64,000 nucleotides of DNA from Crossiella sp. S99.2 (GTDB lineage Bacteria; Actinomycetota; Actinomycetes; Mycobacteriales; Pseudonocardiaceae), in NCBI RefSeq assembly GCF_023094165.1, contig NZ_JALMDK010000001.1, positions 744,001 through 808,000 of the forward strand, written 5' to 3'. Positions 1 to 10,824 of this stretch are shown here, piece after piece. Numbering within the stretch: position 1 is the first letter of the stretch; every line of letters begins with the position of its first letter. A program made the position numbers and the translations under genes. A model generated the notes under the pieces. The model was not told where the DNA came from and did not search any database. It was given only the letters and a program-made list of their open reading frames with translations.

Positions 1-636
1 AGCAACGCGATGGGCCTGCTGCAGGCCCCGGCGGTGGCCACCATGCTGCGGCACCCGCTGCTGACCCTGCGCAACCTCTCGGTGCGGGACTGGAGCCAGC
101 GCACGGTGATCCTGCTGGTGATGCAGAGCCTGGACAACTCGATCACCACCTTCACCCGCAAGACCTGGCTCGGGCGCCGCAAGCTGACTTCCAAACAGGG
201 CCACGGCGCGCCCAACCCGAACTCGATCCCGGCCGGGGTCAAGGCCGCCGAACTGGCCGCGGACAAGATCGACGGCATCCCGGGCGGGGCGATCAGCGAG
301 ATGTTCAACATCCCGATGACCGCGCACTTCCTCGGCGGCTGCCCGATCGGCCTGGACGCCGAGCACGGCGTGATCGACCCCTACCACCGGGTGCACGGCT
401 ACCCCGGGTTGTCCATCGTGGACGGCTCGGCCATCTCGGCGAACCTCGGGGTGAACCCCTCGCTGACCATCACCGCCCAGGCCGAGCGGGCGCTCTCGCT
501 GTGGCCGAACAAGGGCGAGCCGGACATCCGCCCGGCCCAGGACGCCCCGTACCAGCGGCTCGCGCCGGTCCCGCCGGTCAGTCCCGCGGTGCCCACGGCC
601 GCGCCCGGCGCGCTCCGGCTGCCCATCGTCAGCTGA
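1..636 (+). CDS. GMC-family FAD oxidoreductase, C-terminal part (5' end outside window)
   Basis: The reading frame is open from base 1, so the start lies outside the window; about 211 residues are present. The visible part contains the C-terminal signature of glucose-methanol-choline oxidoreductases of the cholesterol oxidase/ChoD type: a GG-C-P-IG segment, then HGYPGLSIVDGSAI and a GVNPSLTITAQAERA block, where the Asn-Pro of the C-terminal FAD contact sits. The family oxidises alcohols or sterols with bound FAD; the substrate cannot be told from this fragment. A Pro/Ala-rich tail of about 35 residues ends the protein. Mycobacterial choD lies in the same broad region as the gua genes, and guaA follows here at 6.1 kb, which fits. 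A strong hairpin follows the stop. Confidence 0.8.
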   Translation, partial: SNAMGLLQAPAVATMLRHPLLTLRNLSVRDWSQRTVILLVMQSLDNSITTFTRKTWLGRRKLTSKQGHGAPNPNSIPAGVKAAELAADKIDGIPGGAISEMFNIPMTAHFLGGCPIGLDAEHGVIDPYHRVHGYPGLSIVDGSAISANLGVNPSLTITAQAERALSLWPNKGEPDIRPAQDAPYQRLAPVPPVSPAVPTAAPGALRLPIVS

Positions 637-639
637 CCT

Positions 640-677
640 CATTCCGCCCCTGGAGATCACGCTCAGTGGGCGGAATG
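640..677 (+). terminator. Hairpin terminator after the GMC oxidoreductase
   Basis: A perfect 10-bp stem (cattccgccc / gggcggaatg) with an 18-base loop starts three bases after the stop codon. There is no T run, as is common for terminators in high-GC actinomycetes. It separates the oxidoreductase from the monooxygenase that starts at 800. Confidence 0.6.
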
Positions 678-799
678 GTGACGATCTCGGCCGTTGGGGT
701 ACGGCATGTAGCTGATCCATCACGGAATGTTCCGCGCGAGTGTGACCGCTGGCACAGTGTGGGGATGGATCAGCCGATAGAGGACGTCAGGGAGCGGGC

Positions 800-2344
800 A
801 TGAGTGCGGAGTGTGTGCTCGTGGTCGGCGGCGGCCCGGTCGGTCTGATGGGCGCGCTGCTCCTGGCCAGGGCCGGAGTGCCGAGCATCGTGCTGGAGGC
901 GGCCCCCCGGCGGTCCGCGGTCGGCAGCCGGTCCATCTGCGTGCAGGGCGATGTGCTGGACATCCTGGAGCGGGTCGGACTCGGTGAGCGGGTGGCCGCC
1001 GCCGGGGTCACCTGGCACACCGGCCGCACCTACTACCGCGAGCACGAGGTGCTCACCGTCCGGCTGCCGCACCGGCCGGGCTTCCCGCCGTTCGTGAACC
1101 TGCCGCAGACCGACCTGGAACGGCTGCTGGACGAGCGGGTCGCGGCCGAACCGCTGATCACCGTGCACCTGGCGCACAAGGTGGTCGGACTGACCCAGAA
1201 CCGGGACAGCGTCGAGGTCACGGTGGCCGCGCCGGTGGGCGAACGCACCTTCCGCGGCAGCCACTGCCTGGCCGCCGACGGCCCGCGCTCGCTGGTCCGC
1301 CAACTGCTCGACCTGCCGTTCCAGGGCTACAGCTTCCGGGACAAGTTCCTCATCGCCGACATCTGCGCCCCGCTCACCCACGCCGCGGAACGCCGCTTCT
1401 ACTTCGACCCGCCCGCCAACCCCGGCCGCCAGGTGCTGGTGCACCCGCAGCCCGGCGGCCGCTGGCGGATCGACTGGCAGGTGCCGGATGACTTCGACCT
1501 GACCGAGCAGCGCAACAACGGCGGCCTGGAGACCCTGGTCCGCTCGGTGGTCGGGGAGGCCGACTACGAGCTGGAATGGGCCTCGGTCTACCGCTTCCAC
1601 CAGCGCTGCGTGCCCGCGATGCGGATCGGCCGGGTGCTGCTGGCCGGGGACGCCGCGCACGTGATGAGCCCCTTCGGCGCGCGCGGGCTCAACTCCGGCA
1701 TCGCCGACGCGGAGAACGCCGCCTGGAAGATCGCCTTCGACCGGGCTGGCTGGGGCGGGCCGGTGCTGCTGCACTCCTACGACGCCGAACGCCGGGCCGC
1801 GGCCAGGGAGAACCTGCGGGTCACCGGCGAGACCATGCGTTTCCTGGTGCCGCGCACCGGCGCCGAACAGGCCTACCGCCGGGATGTGCTGGAACGCAGC
1901 GTGCGCGAGGCCGCGGCCCGCGCCAAGATCGACTCCGGCAAGCTGGCCGAGCCCTACTACTACCTGGACTCCCCGCTGACCACGCCGGCCCAGCCCACCG
2001 AGATCGCCGCCTTCCCGCGGGATCCCGGCGAGGCCCGGCCACCGCTGCCCGGTGTGCTCTGCCCGGACGCCCCGCTGACCGGCCACGGGCGACTACGTCC
2101 ACACTTCGGCCCCGAGTTCCACCTGCTCACCGTGGCCTCCCGGCCGCGCATCCCCAAGGGCCCGCCGGTGCACGTGCAGCCGCTGGAGGAGGCCGCCGAC
2201 GGCGGCGCGCTGGCCGAGGCGCTGCGCATGCCGCCGGGCTCGGCCGCGCTGGTCCGGCCGGACGGTCACCTGGCCGCGGTGCTGCGTGCCGGGGACCTCG
2301 GCGCCGGGTTGGTCAGCGCGTTGCGTCGCGCGACCGGGTGGTGA
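800..2344 (+). CDS. FAD-dependent monooxygenase, PheA/TfdB (aromatic ring hydroxylase) type
   Basis: 514 residues. The N-terminus carries the Rossmann FAD motif GGGPVGLMGALLLARAG (GxGxxG at residues 10-15). Around residue 284 is the second FAD contact, GDAAHVMSPFGARGLNSG, followed by the IADAENAAWK stretch typical of class A flavoprotein hydroxylases. The C-terminal 130 residues match in size the thioredoxin-like domain of phenol hydroxylase and antibiotic-tailoring hydroxylases. The expected reaction is NAD(P)H- and O2-dependent hydroxylation of an aromatic or polyketide-like substrate in the cytoplasm. The start is ATG after GGGAGCGGGC. The exported flavin oxidase follows 62 bases later on the same strand, so the two may be co-transcribed. 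No specific substrate can be assigned. Confidence 0.85.
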   Translation: MSAECVLVVGGGPVGLMGALLLARAGVPSIVLEAAPRRSAVGSRSICVQGDVLDILERVGLGERVAAAGVTWHTGRTYYREHEVLTVRLPHRPGFPPFVNLPQTDLERLLDERVAAEPLITVHLAHKVVGLTQNRDSVEVTVAAPVGERTFRGSHCLAADGPRSLVRQLLDLPFQGYSFRDKFLIADICAPLTHAAERRFYFDPPANPGRQVLVHPQPGGRWRIDWQVPDDFDLTEQRNNGGLETLVRSVVGEADYELEWASVYRFHQRCVPAMRIGRVLLAGDAAHVMSPFGARGLNSGIADAENAAWKIAFDRAGWGGPVLLHSYDAERRAAARENLRVTGETMRFLVPRTGAEQAYRRDVLERSVREAAARAKIDSGKLAEPYYYLDSPLTTPAQPTEIAAFPRDPGEARPPLPGVLCPDAPLTGHGRLRPHFGPEFHLLTVASRPRIPKGPPVHVQPLEEAADGGALAEALRMPPGSAALVRPDGHLAAVLRAGDLGAGLVSALRRATGW

Positions 2345-2406
2345 CCGGGCTTACACCCAACGCGGGCACCCCATCAGGCGTCTCCTGTACGGCAGGAGGT
2401 GAACGG

Positions 2407-3873
2407 ATGGACCGTCGTGGATTCCTGCGGCTGGCCGGGATCGGCGCCGCGGCACTGGCCACCGGCGCGTGCGGCAGCGGCGAGACCGCCCCGATCAGCG
2501 GCACCAGCGGCAGCGCGCCGCCCCCGCCCGGCAGCACCGGCCCGCCCCCGCCGCCGGACTGGGCGGGTCTGCGCGGCAAGGTCAGCCTGCTGCTGCCGCA
2601 GGACCCGGAGTTCGCCAACGCCTGGTCCCCGTTCAACTCCGCGCTCACCCCGGCCCCGCCGGCCGCGCTGGCCCGCTGCGGCACCCCCGAGCAGGTGCAG
2701 GCCTGCCTGGACGTGGTGCGCCGGGCCAAGATCCCGGTGGCCGCGCGCAGCGGCGGGCACAGTTACGCCGGGTACAGCGCACCGGCCGGCGGTCTGGTGC
2801 TGGACGTCTCGCCGATGAACACCGTGCGGGTGCGGCCGGACGGCACCGCGATCATCGGCGCCGGTGCCAAACTCGCCGATGTCTACTCCGGGCTGGCCCG
2901 CGCCGGGCGCGCGCTGCCCGCCGGATCCTGCCCCTCGGTGGGCATCGCCGGACTCACCCTCGGCGGCGGGATCGGCGTGCTGGCCCGGAAATTCGGTCTC
3001 ACCTGCGACCACCTCCGCTCCGCCCAGGTCGTGCTGCCGGACGGGTCGCTGCGCACCGCCTCGGCCGACTCCGAGCAGGAACTGTTCTGGGCCCTGCGCG
3101 GGGGCGGCGGCGGCAACCTGGCCATCGTCACCCAGTTCGAGTTCGGCACCGTGCCGGCGCCGGGGCTGACCGTGTTCTCGCTGCGCTTCCCGGCCGGGTC
3201 CGGGGCCGCGGTGCTCGGCGCCTGGCAGGACTGGATCACCGCCGCCCCGCCCGAGCTGTGGTCGATCTGCCACCTGCTCGGCGGCGCGCCCCCGGTGCCG
3301 GTGGTCGCCGGCTGCTACGTCGGCGGCGCGGCCGGGCTGAACCCGTTGCTGGACCGGCTGATCAGCGCCACCGGCGCGCGCCCAGGCCAGCGGCTGGTGC
3401 AGCCCAAGGGCTACCTGGACGCGATGCGGCACTTCGCCGGCAGCGGCGGCGGCAAGCGCGAGGGCTTCGCCGCCGCCTCCCGGATCATGGAGCACAAGAT
3501 CACCGGCCTGGACCAGGTGGTGAGCCAGCTCCAGGGCCGCAAGATGGACCTGCTCTTCGACGGACTCGGCGGCGCGGTCGGCGACATCGGCGTGGCCGAG
3601 ACCGCCTTCCCGCACCGTCAAGCCCTGGCCAGCGTGCAGATCTACGCCCCGGCCGAGCGCGCCGACCTGGCCAAGCAGACCAGCGCGGTCACCGAGGTGC
3701 AGCACACACTGACCGGGTTGGTCGGCAAGGGCAGCTACGTCAACTACCTCGACCCCGCGCAGCGGGACTGGGCGCAGGCCTACTACGGCCCGAACCTGGC
3801 CCGGCTACGCGCGGCCGCCGCCCGGTACGACCCGGACGGCGTGTTCCGCTTCGCCCAGGGGCTCACCAGCTGA
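2407..3873 (+). CDS. Exported BBE-like FAD-linked oxidase (Tat signal, lipoprotein-like)
   Basis: 488 residues, starting at ATG 2407 behind a strong AGGAGGTGA ribosome site. The N-terminus reads [22 protein letters not shown]: a twin-arginine motif, a hydrophobic stretch and an ATGAC lipobox-like end, so Tat export and lipid anchoring are likely. A Pro/Ser-rich linker of about 25 residues follows. The FAD_binding_4 domain has RSGGHSYAG (His about residue 118) and [15 protein letters not shown] (Cys about residue 175). In berberine-bridge-enzyme-like oxidases these two residues attach the flavin bicovalently, so a doubly linked FAD is expected. The C-terminus carries the BBE motif NYLDP...[16 protein letters not shown]. 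Such enzymes oxidise alcohols, sugars or polyketides. Its last 11 bases overlap the end of the convergent aldehyde dehydrogenase gene. Confidence 0.88.
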   Translation: MDRRGFLRLAGIGAAALATGACGSGETAPISGTSGSAPPPPGSTGPPPPPDWAGLRGKVSLLLPQDPEFANAWSPFNSALTPAPPAALARCGTPEQVQACLDVVRRAKIPVAARSGGHSYAGYSAPAGGLVLDVSPMNTVRVRPDGTAIIGAGAKLADVYSGLARAGRALPAGSCPSVGIAGLTLGGGIGVLARKFGLTCDHLRSAQVVLPDGSLRTASADSEQELFWALRGGGGGNLAIVTQFEFGTVPAPGLTVFSLRFPAGSGAAVLGAWQDWITAAPPELWSICHLLGGAPPVPVVAGCYVGGAAGLNPLLDRLISATGARPGQRLVQPKGYLDAMRHFAGSGGGKREGFAAASRIMEHKITGLDQVVSQLQGRKMDLLFDGLGGAVGDIGVAETAFPHRQALASVQIYAPAERADLAKQTSAVTEVQHTLTGLVGKGSYVNYLDPAQRDWAQAYYGPNLARLRAAAARYDPDGVFRFAQGLTS

Positions 3874-5320
3874 CGCCGGTGAGCACCACCACCCGCTCCT
3901 GCGTGAAGTCGGTCATCGTGGTGCGCACGCCCTCGCGTCCGACGCCGGAGCCCTTCACCCCGCCGTAGGGCAGCTGGTCCGCGCGGTAGGACGGCACATC
4001 GCCGATGATCACGCCGCCCACCTCCAGCTCGGTGCCCGCCCGGAACGCGGTCTGGATATCGTGCGTGAACACCCCGGCCTGCAACCCGTACGCGGAGTTG
4101 TTGACCTCGGCGAATGCCTCGTCCACGCCGTCCACCGCGGCCACCGCGAGCACCGGCCCGAAAACCTCCTCGCACCACACCTTGGCGTCCTTGGGCACCT
4201 CGGTGAGCACGGTCGGCGCCACCGTGGACCCGTCCCTGGTGCCGCCGGCCAGGATCTTCGCCCCGGCCCGCTCCGCCTCGGCGATCCACTGCTCCACCCG
4301 CTCGGCCGCGGCCACGTCGACCAGCGGGCCGACCTCCACGTCCGGGTCGTGCGGGCTGCCGGTGCGCAGCGCGCCGACCGCGCCGACCAGCCGGGGCAGG
4401 AAGTCCTCGTACACCGAGCGGTCCACCAGCACCCGCTGCACCGCGATGCAGGACTGCCCGGCCTGGTAGTTGCTGAACAACGCGATCCGCTTGGCCGCGA
4501 AGTCCAGGTCGGCCTCGGAACTCCAGTCCCCGCAGACCACCGCGGCCGCGTTGCCGCCCAGCTCCAGCACCACGTGCTTGCGCGGCGCCGAGTCCATGAT
4601 GGAGAAGCCCACCGGCCCGGAGCCGGTGAAACTGACCACCGGCAGCCGCTCGTCCTTGACCAGCGCCGCGGTCGCCTCATTGCCCACCGGCAGCACCGAG
4701 AACGCACCCGCCGGGAGATCGGTCTCGGCCAGGATCTCACCCAGGATCAGCGCGGTCAGCGGGGTGCGCGGGGCGGGCTTGATGATGATCGGCGCGCCCA
4801 CCGCCAGCGCCGGGGCGACCTTGTGCGCCACCAGGTTGAGCGGGAAGTTGAACGGCGAGATGCCCAGCACCGGGCCACGCGGGATCCGCTTGATCATCGC
4901 CACCCGGCCCTCGGCGGCCGGATCGGTGTCCAGCCGGGTCAGCTCGCCGGTGAACCGGCGGGCCTCCTCGGCGGCCAGCCGGAAGGTGTGCACCGCGCGG
5001 CCGACCTCGCCCACGGCCCACTTCAGCGGCTTGCCGTTCTCGGCGGTGATGATCTCGGCGATCTCCTCGGTGCGCTCGGCCAGCCGCTTCGACACGTGCG
5101 CCAGCGCGTTGGCCCGCAGGTGCGCGGGGGAGGAGCGGAACTCGGTGAACACCGCGGCGGCCGCGGCCACCGCGCGCTCGACCTGCTCCGGTCCGGGCAC
5201 CCCGACGGTGGCCACCTCGCTGCCGTCGAAGGGATGGCGCACGACCAGTTCGGTCACCCCGGGTTCGGCGCTGCCGGCGATCCAGGACGGGCGGGGTTTC
5301 GGGGGCTCGAGGTCGGTCAT
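3863..5320 (-). CDS. NAD(P)-dependent aldehyde dehydrogenase
   Basis: 485 residues, the normal size for the aldehyde dehydrogenase superfamily. The N-terminal half has the cofactor-binding block ([44 protein letters not shown]). The general base Glu is in LELGGNA and the catalytic Cys is at about residue 291 in [21 protein letters not shown] and the C-terminal [15 protein letters not shown] motif are also intact. It oxidises an aldehyde to the acid, or to a CoA ester if it belongs to that subgroup; the sequence resembles NADP-linked succinate-semialdehyde or glyceraldehyde-3-phosphate type enzymes, but the substrate is not certain. The gene is convergent with the flavin oxidase (11-bp overlap) and starts about 28 bases after the phosphotransferase gene ends on the same strand, so the two are probably one transcript. 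Confidence 0.9.
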   Translation of the reverse strand: MTDLEPPKPRPSWIAGSAEPGVTELVVRHPFDGSEVATVGVPGPEQVERAVAAAAAVFTEFRSSPAHLRANALAHVSKRLAERTEEIAEIITAENGKPLKWAVGEVGRAVHTFRLAAEEARRFTGELTRLDTDPAAEGRVAMIKRIPRGPVLGISPFNFPLNLVAHKVAPALAVGAPIIIKPAPRTPLTALILGEILAETDLPAGAFSVLPVGNEATAALVKDERLPVVSFTGSGPVGFSIMDSAPRKHVVLELGGNAAAVVCGDWSSEADLDFAAKRIALFSNYQAGQSCIAVQRVLVDRSVYEDFLPRLVGAVGALRTGSPHDPDVEVGPLVDVAAAERVEQWIAEAERAGAKILAGGTRDGSTVAPTVLTEVPKDAKVWCEEVFGPVLAVAAVDGVDEAFAEVNNSAYGLQAGVFTHDIQTAFRAGTELEVGGVIIGDVPSYRADQLPYGGVKGSGVGREGVRTTMTDFTQERVVVLTGVSW

Positions 5321-5347
5321 GGAATCACCGTAAGCCTGCCCCCGGCC

Positions 5348-6055
5348 TCAGCACAGGGTGATCCCGGCGATCCGCTCGGCGTCGGCCAGATAGCCCAGGT
5401 CGTGGCCCTCGGCGAGGTGCTGGGAGAAGGCCGGGTGCCCCGCCGCGGCCTGCTCCCTGATCAGCCCGGCCAGCCAGCGCAGGTAGCGCACCACCCGGCC
5501 GGGCAGCAGCTCCGGCTCGGCCAGCTCGCGCCCGTAGGCCGTGCAGAACAGGTTCGCCCGGTGCGCGAAATCGGGCAGTGGGCTGAACCGGTAGGCCCCG
5601 TAGGCGATGTCCCACCAGCGCGGACCCGGCCGGGCCGTATCGAAGTCGATCATGCCGACCGCGTCCGGCCCGGCGAAGGCCAGGTTGTACGGCGCGAAGT
5701 CGCCATGCACGATCACCTCGGCCGGTTCGAGTGCCGGGAACTGCCAGCCGGTGCGCGGCAGCCGATCCACCAGCGTCGCGCTCGCGTCGTGGAACCGCCG
5801 CAGCAGCCGGGCCGCCGACACCACCGCCGCCTCCGTGCGCGGGTCGTCGGTCACCTCGCCCGGCACGAAGCTGAGCACCTCCCGGCCCTGCTCGTCGAAG
5901 CCCAGCGGCTCCGGCGCCTCGGTGAACCCGGCGCGGCGCAGACCACGCAGCAGCTCGTGCACGGCGGGTGTCCACCTGCTGGCGGTGCGTCGAACCGTGT
6001 CCCCGGCCCGCGCGACCTGCGTCACGCCCGCGCCCAGCAGCTGCTCCTCGTCCAC
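5348..6055 (-). CDS. Aminoglycoside phosphotransferase (APH)-fold small-molecule kinase
   Basis: 235 residues with the APH/choline kinase catalytic core: the Brenner motif [14 protein letters not shown] (catalytic Asp) and, 16 residues on, [12 protein letters not shown] (metal-binding Asp). The N-lobe is short and begins with a beta-rich segment ([19 protein letters not shown]). Members phosphorylate a hydroxyl on antibiotics, amino alcohols or sugars; nothing here identifies the substrate, and a resistance role should not be assumed. It lies upstream of the aldehyde dehydrogenase on the same strand and is divergent from guaA, whose start is 78 bases away. Confidence 0.8.
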   Translation of the reverse strand: MDEEQLLGAGVTQVARAGDTVRRTASRWTPAVHELLRGLRRAGFTEAPEPLGFDEQGREVLSFVPGEVTDDPRTEAAVVSAARLLRRFHDASATLVDRLPRTGWQFPALEPAEVIVHGDFAPYNLAFAGPDAVGMIDFDTARPGPRWWDIAYGAYRFSPLPDFAHRANLFCTAYGRELAEPELLPGRVVRYLRWLAGLIREQAAAGHPAFSQHLAEGHDLGYLADAERIAGITLC

Positions 6056-6133
6056 CCCCGGACGTTAACCGGGCCCGTGCGGCTGGGAGAATCGGTTTCC
6101 CCGATCCCGGTCCTGACCTGGAGGTTCGCCACG

Positions 6134-7708
<1,575 letters not shown>

Positions 7709-7725
7709 CCCCCACCGCCGCCGAC

Positions 7726-7782
7726 TTGGCCCAAGTGGGACGCCCACTTGGGCCAACCGGGCGTACGAGTTGGGCCAACTCG
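7726..7782. terminator. Two palindromes between convergent genes, probable bidirectional terminator
   Basis: The first element is a perfect 14-bp stem (ttggcccaagtggg) with a three-base loop at 7726-7756. The second is CGAGTTGG-g-CCAACTCG at 7766-7782. Both centre on TTGG(g/c)CCAA. They lie between the stops of guaA and the LacI gene, which converge, so termination in both directions is the simplest role. Confidence 0.65.
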
Positions 7783-7787
7783 GCGGG

Positions 7788-8825
7788 TTAGGCGGAGGCT
7801 CGGCGGATCAGCTCGGTCGGGAGGATCTCCCGGCCGGGCGGCACGTCCTCGCCGGCGACCAGGCGGAGCAGGATCTGCACCATCCGGCGCATCTGCTCGC
7901 CGGGGTGCTGCCGGATCGTGGTCAGCGGCGGGTCGGACAGCGGGGCCACCGCGGGCTGGTCGTCGAAGCCGATCACCGCGATCTCCGCCGGCACCCGGCG
8001 GCCTTCCGCGCGCAGTGCGCGCAGCGCGCCGTCGGCCATCAGGTCGTTCGCCGCGAACACCCCGTCCAGCTCGGGCACCCTGGCCAGCAGTTCCCGCATG
8101 GCCTGCTCGCCGCCCTGCCGGGTGAACTCACCGCAGGCGCTCAGCCGCGCGACCCGGTCCTGATCCGCGCTCATCGCCTGCCGCCAGCCGGCCAGCCGGT
8201 CCAGCGCGGCCTTCTCATCCGACGGGCCGGTGATGGTCACCACGGTCCGGCGGCCCAGGCCGAGCAGGTGCTCGGTGGCCATCCGGGCGCCGCCCACGTT
8301 GTCGTTGTCCACCAGGTGCAGGCCGTCCTCGGGCAGCCACAGCTTGCCGCCGAAGACCACCGGGATGGGCAGGTTGGCCACCGCCTCCGGCAGCGGATCC
8401 TGCTTGTGCGGGGCCAGCAGCAGCGCGCCGTCCACGTGCCCGCCGCCGAGGAAGCGCAGCACCCTGGCGTGCGTGGTCTCGTCCTGGGTCAGCATCAGCA
8501 CCATCTGGGTGTCCATCGCGGCCAGCTCCTCGGTGGCGGTGCGCACCACCGTGGCGAAGTGCGGGTCGTCGAAGACCTTGTTCTCGCCCTCCGAGAGCAC
8601 CAGTGCGATCGCCTCGGTGCGCCGGGTGACCAGCGTCCGGGCCGCCTTGTTCGGCACGTACCCGAGCTGGCGGACCGCGGCGTGCACGGACTCGCGCGCC
8701 TCCGGGCTCACCCGGGGCGAGTCGTTGATCACCCGGGACACGGTCGCGCGGGACACACCCGCCACCGCGGCCACGTCTTCCAGGGTGGGGCGGCCGATTC
8801 CGTGCAGGGCTGGCGGCGTCTTCAC
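7788..8825 (-). CDS. LacI-family transcriptional regulator
   Basis: 345 residues from GTG 8825. The N-terminal helix-turn-helix is canonical: TLEDVAAVAGVSRATVSRVIN, then the hinge region with YVPNKAARTLVTRR. A periplasmic-binding-protein-like sensor domain fills the rest (GVFAANDLMADGALRAL and IAVIGFDDQP are conserved). The family binds a palindromic operator and releases it when a sugar or related effector binds. The next recognisable genes are not sugar genes, so the target is unknown; autoregulation is possible. The start was chosen as the only plausible codon just before the HTH; no strong ribosome site is visible, and the preceding DNA is AT-rich (tattaataca), as in a promoter. Confidence 0.88.
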   Translation of the reverse strand: MKTPPALHGIGRPTLEDVAAVAGVSRATVSRVINDSPRVSPEARESVHAAVRQLGYVPNKAARTLVTRRTEAIALVLSEGENKVFDDPHFATVVRTATEELAAMDTQMVLMLTQDETTHARVLRFLGGGHVDGALLLAPHKQDPLPEAVANLPIPVVFGGKLWLPEDGLHLVDNDNVGGARMATEHLLGLGRRTVVTITGPSDEKAALDRLAGWRQAMSADQDRVARLSACGEFTRQGGEQAMRELLARVPELDGVFAANDLMADGALRALRAEGRRVPAEIAVIGFDDQPAVAPLSDPPLTTIRQHPGEQMRRMVQILLRLVAGEDVPPGREILPTELIRRASA

Positions 8826-8871
8826 CCCGCTATTAATACAGATATGGATCGAAAAAGCCGAATGCGCCGCT

Positions 8872-8892
8872 CCGGTGGGAAGAAACCACCGG
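8872..8892 (-). terminator. Hairpin after the PspC operon
   Basis: A perfect 7-bp stem (CCGGTGG / CCACCGG) with a 7-base loop lies 58 bases beyond the stop of the 67-residue gene and before the LacI gene on the same strand. A run of T follows about 20 bases later on the minus strand. Confidence 0.5.
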
Positions 8893-8949
8893 GGCGACGC
8901 AATCGGGTCAAACGTGAATTCAGTATCGATTTGATTTCCGGCAGGTCTC

Positions 8950-9153
8950 CTACCTGCGTGGACGCAGGGAGTTCCCGAGCAGTGCCAGCCCGATGAACAA
9001 CGCGATGGCGGCGATCGCCCAGCGCACGTCCACCACCTGCCAGATGACCCCGTCGGTGAGCGCGTAGGCGGCGACACCGAGGCCGCACAGCCCGAACAAC
9101 ACCATGAACAGGCTTGCCTTCGGCTTGCGTTCGGTCTGCTGTTCAGCCGACAC
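8950..9153 (-). CDS. Small two-helix membrane protein
   Basis: 67 residues: a charged N-terminus (EQQTERKPK), two predicted transmembrane helices (about residues 14-32 and 44-60) and a basic C-terminus (RPRR). No enzymatic motif is visible. Its start overlaps the end of the PspC-domain gene by 11 bases, so the two are translationally coupled. It probably works in the same membrane-stress module, but this is inferred from position only. Confidence 0.7.
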   Translation of the reverse strand: MSAEQQTERKPKASLFMVLFGLCGLGVAAYALTDGVIWQVVDVRWAIAAIALFIGLALLGNSLRPRR

Positions 9154-10702
9154 GGTGCACCTCCACGCTTCCCGGTCCCTGCACTTCCGCGCGCAGCCGC
9201 AACTTGCCGCCGCCGGGGCCGTCGGCCCCGTTGTCGTCCAACTTGACCTCGCCGCCGCCGTTGCGCTCGTTGCCCAGGCACTGGACCGAGCCGATCGCGG
9301 ACTTGCAGAAGAGGTCGAGGTCCACGTTCTTGGGCACGATCACCTGGATCGTCCCGGCGCCCACCACGATGCTGGTGCTCGCGTTGACCTTGGGGTCATT
9401 CAGGTCCAGCGCGCTCAGGTCCAGCTCGATCGAGCCCGCGCCGAGCCGGTAGGTCGGCTCCAGCTGACTGACCGAGGTGATCCGGTAGTTCCGGTCGCCG
9501 ACGGTCTGCGTCCAGTACTGCGAGGCGGTCAGCCCGATCGCCACGATGGCCACCGGGAAGCCCAGCACCACCAGCAGTCTGCCGCCACCGCGGAAGGCCC
9601 CGACCATGGTGCCGATGGCCAGCACCGCGACCACCATGCCCGCCACGTGCGGTGCGGTGAACCAGGGCACCAGCCCGGCCAGGATGCCGGACACGCTGCC
9701 CACGATGAAGGCCAGCGCCAGCGTCACCGCGGTGACCCTGGTCTTGCGCTTGGGTTCCGGCTCGGCCTCCACCTCGGTGGTGCGGCGCGGCTCCGGCAGG
9801 TCCCAGGCGAACGGCGCGGCGCCCAGCGGATCCCACTGCGGCGGGGTGCCCGCGGCCGGGTAGGTCACGGCCGGATAGGTCACCGGCGGGAAGCTCGGCG
9901 CGGGCAGCTGCTCGCGGCGGGCCTGCGCCTCCGGCGTCTCCGGCGTGCTGATCGACTGGGTGACCTGCGGCGCCTCGGCCGGGTGCCCGGCGGTCGTCCC
10001 GGTCACCGGCGCGTCCGCGGCCTGCGTGCTCGTCTCGGCCACCGGCTCGACCCGGCTGGTCACCTGCTCCTGGTGGATGCCCAGGTCAACGGTGTGCTGG
10101 GGCTCCGGGGCAGCCGAGGTCTCCTGGGCTGCGGGCGGCGGCGGGGTCAGCAGGTCCATGGTCGGCTGTTCCGGCGGCGCCGGGGGCACGTACGGCCCGG
10201 GGTTCATGGTCGTCTCCGGCGCGGGGAAGGGCGGCATCGGCGGCGGCACGAAGCTCGCCGCGGGTGGCGGCGCGGGCATCTTGCCGCGACTGCGGTGCAG
10301 CAGGTAGGCCAGTCCGACCACCATGACCAGCGCGAAGATGCCGCCGATGAAGGTGGTGGCCGCCCAGCCGAAGGCGGGCAGCATGCCGAAGAGCAACAGC
10401 AGCGTCAGCACCTTGGGCGTGGCGCTGTGGCCCCGCCCGAGCAGCGACTCCAGCGGGGAGACCCGGTCCTCCGGACCAGGCAGCAACAGCCACCCGGCCA
10501 GGTAGACGATCAACCCGATGCCGCCGTACACCGCCGTCACCACGAGCCCGACCCGGATCACGACCGGATCGAGCGCATAGCGATTGCCGATCGCGGCGGC
10601 CACCCCGGCGATCTTGCGATCGTCCTTGGGCCGCCGTGGCCGCGACGACCACAGGTCGCGCAGCGTCTCCTCGACGCGCATGTTTCCGTCCGTCCCGCTC
10701 AC
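9143..10702 (-). CDS. PspC-domain membrane protein with C-terminal LiaF-like domain
   Basis: 519 residues. The N-terminus is a PspC domain (KIAGVAAAIGNRYALDPVVIRVG, then a helix containing GLIVYLAGWLLLPG). Two further hydrophobic segments follow, then a Pro/Ala/Thr-rich linker of about 150 residues. Three more transmembrane segments (about residues 320-390) precede a C-terminal beta-rich domain (GAGSIELDLSALDL, GAGTIQVIVPKNVDL) like that of LiaF/DUF2154 cell-envelope stress proteins. PspC proteins sense envelope stress. The gene is divergent from a PspC-histidine kinase, so the two probably form one stress circuit. The start is GTG 10702; ATG 10681 is an alternative with a GGACGGA site upstream. 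Confidence 0.8.
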   Translation of the reverse strand: MSGTDGNMRVEETLRDLWSSRPRRPKDDRKIAGVAAAIGNRYALDPVVIRVGLVVTAVYGGIGLIVYLAGWLLLPGPEDRVSPLESLLGRGHSATPKVLTLLLLFGMLPAFGWAATTFIGGIFALVMVVGLAYLLHRSRGKMPAPPPAASFVPPPMPPFPAPETTMNPGPYVPPAPPEQPTMDLLTPPPPAAQETSAAPEPQHTVDLGIHQEQVTSRVEPVAETSTQAADAPVTGTTAGHPAEAPQVTQSISTPETPEAQARREQLPAPSFPPVTYPAVTYPAAGTPPQWDPLGAAPFAWDLPEPRRTTEVEAEPEPKRKTRVTAVTLALAFIVGSVSGILAGLVPWFTAPHVAGMVVAVLAIGTMVGAFRGGGRLLVVLGFPVAIVAIGLTASQYWTQTVGDRNYRITSVSQLEPTYRLGAGSIELDLSALDLNDPKVNASTSIVVGAGTIQVIVPKNVDLDLFCKSAIGSVQCLGNERNGGGEVKLDDNGADGPGGGKLRLRAEVQGPGSVEVHRVG

Positions 10703-10824
10703 GATGAACAGCTTCGGTCATCCGGTCGCTCCGCCACATCAGGGAAGCCCCCCGACCTCACCCCGAGGCCTGGTCTCCGGGTTCCGCCCCGATGCGGGCC
10801 CTACTGCCCGCGTGTGACCATGCC

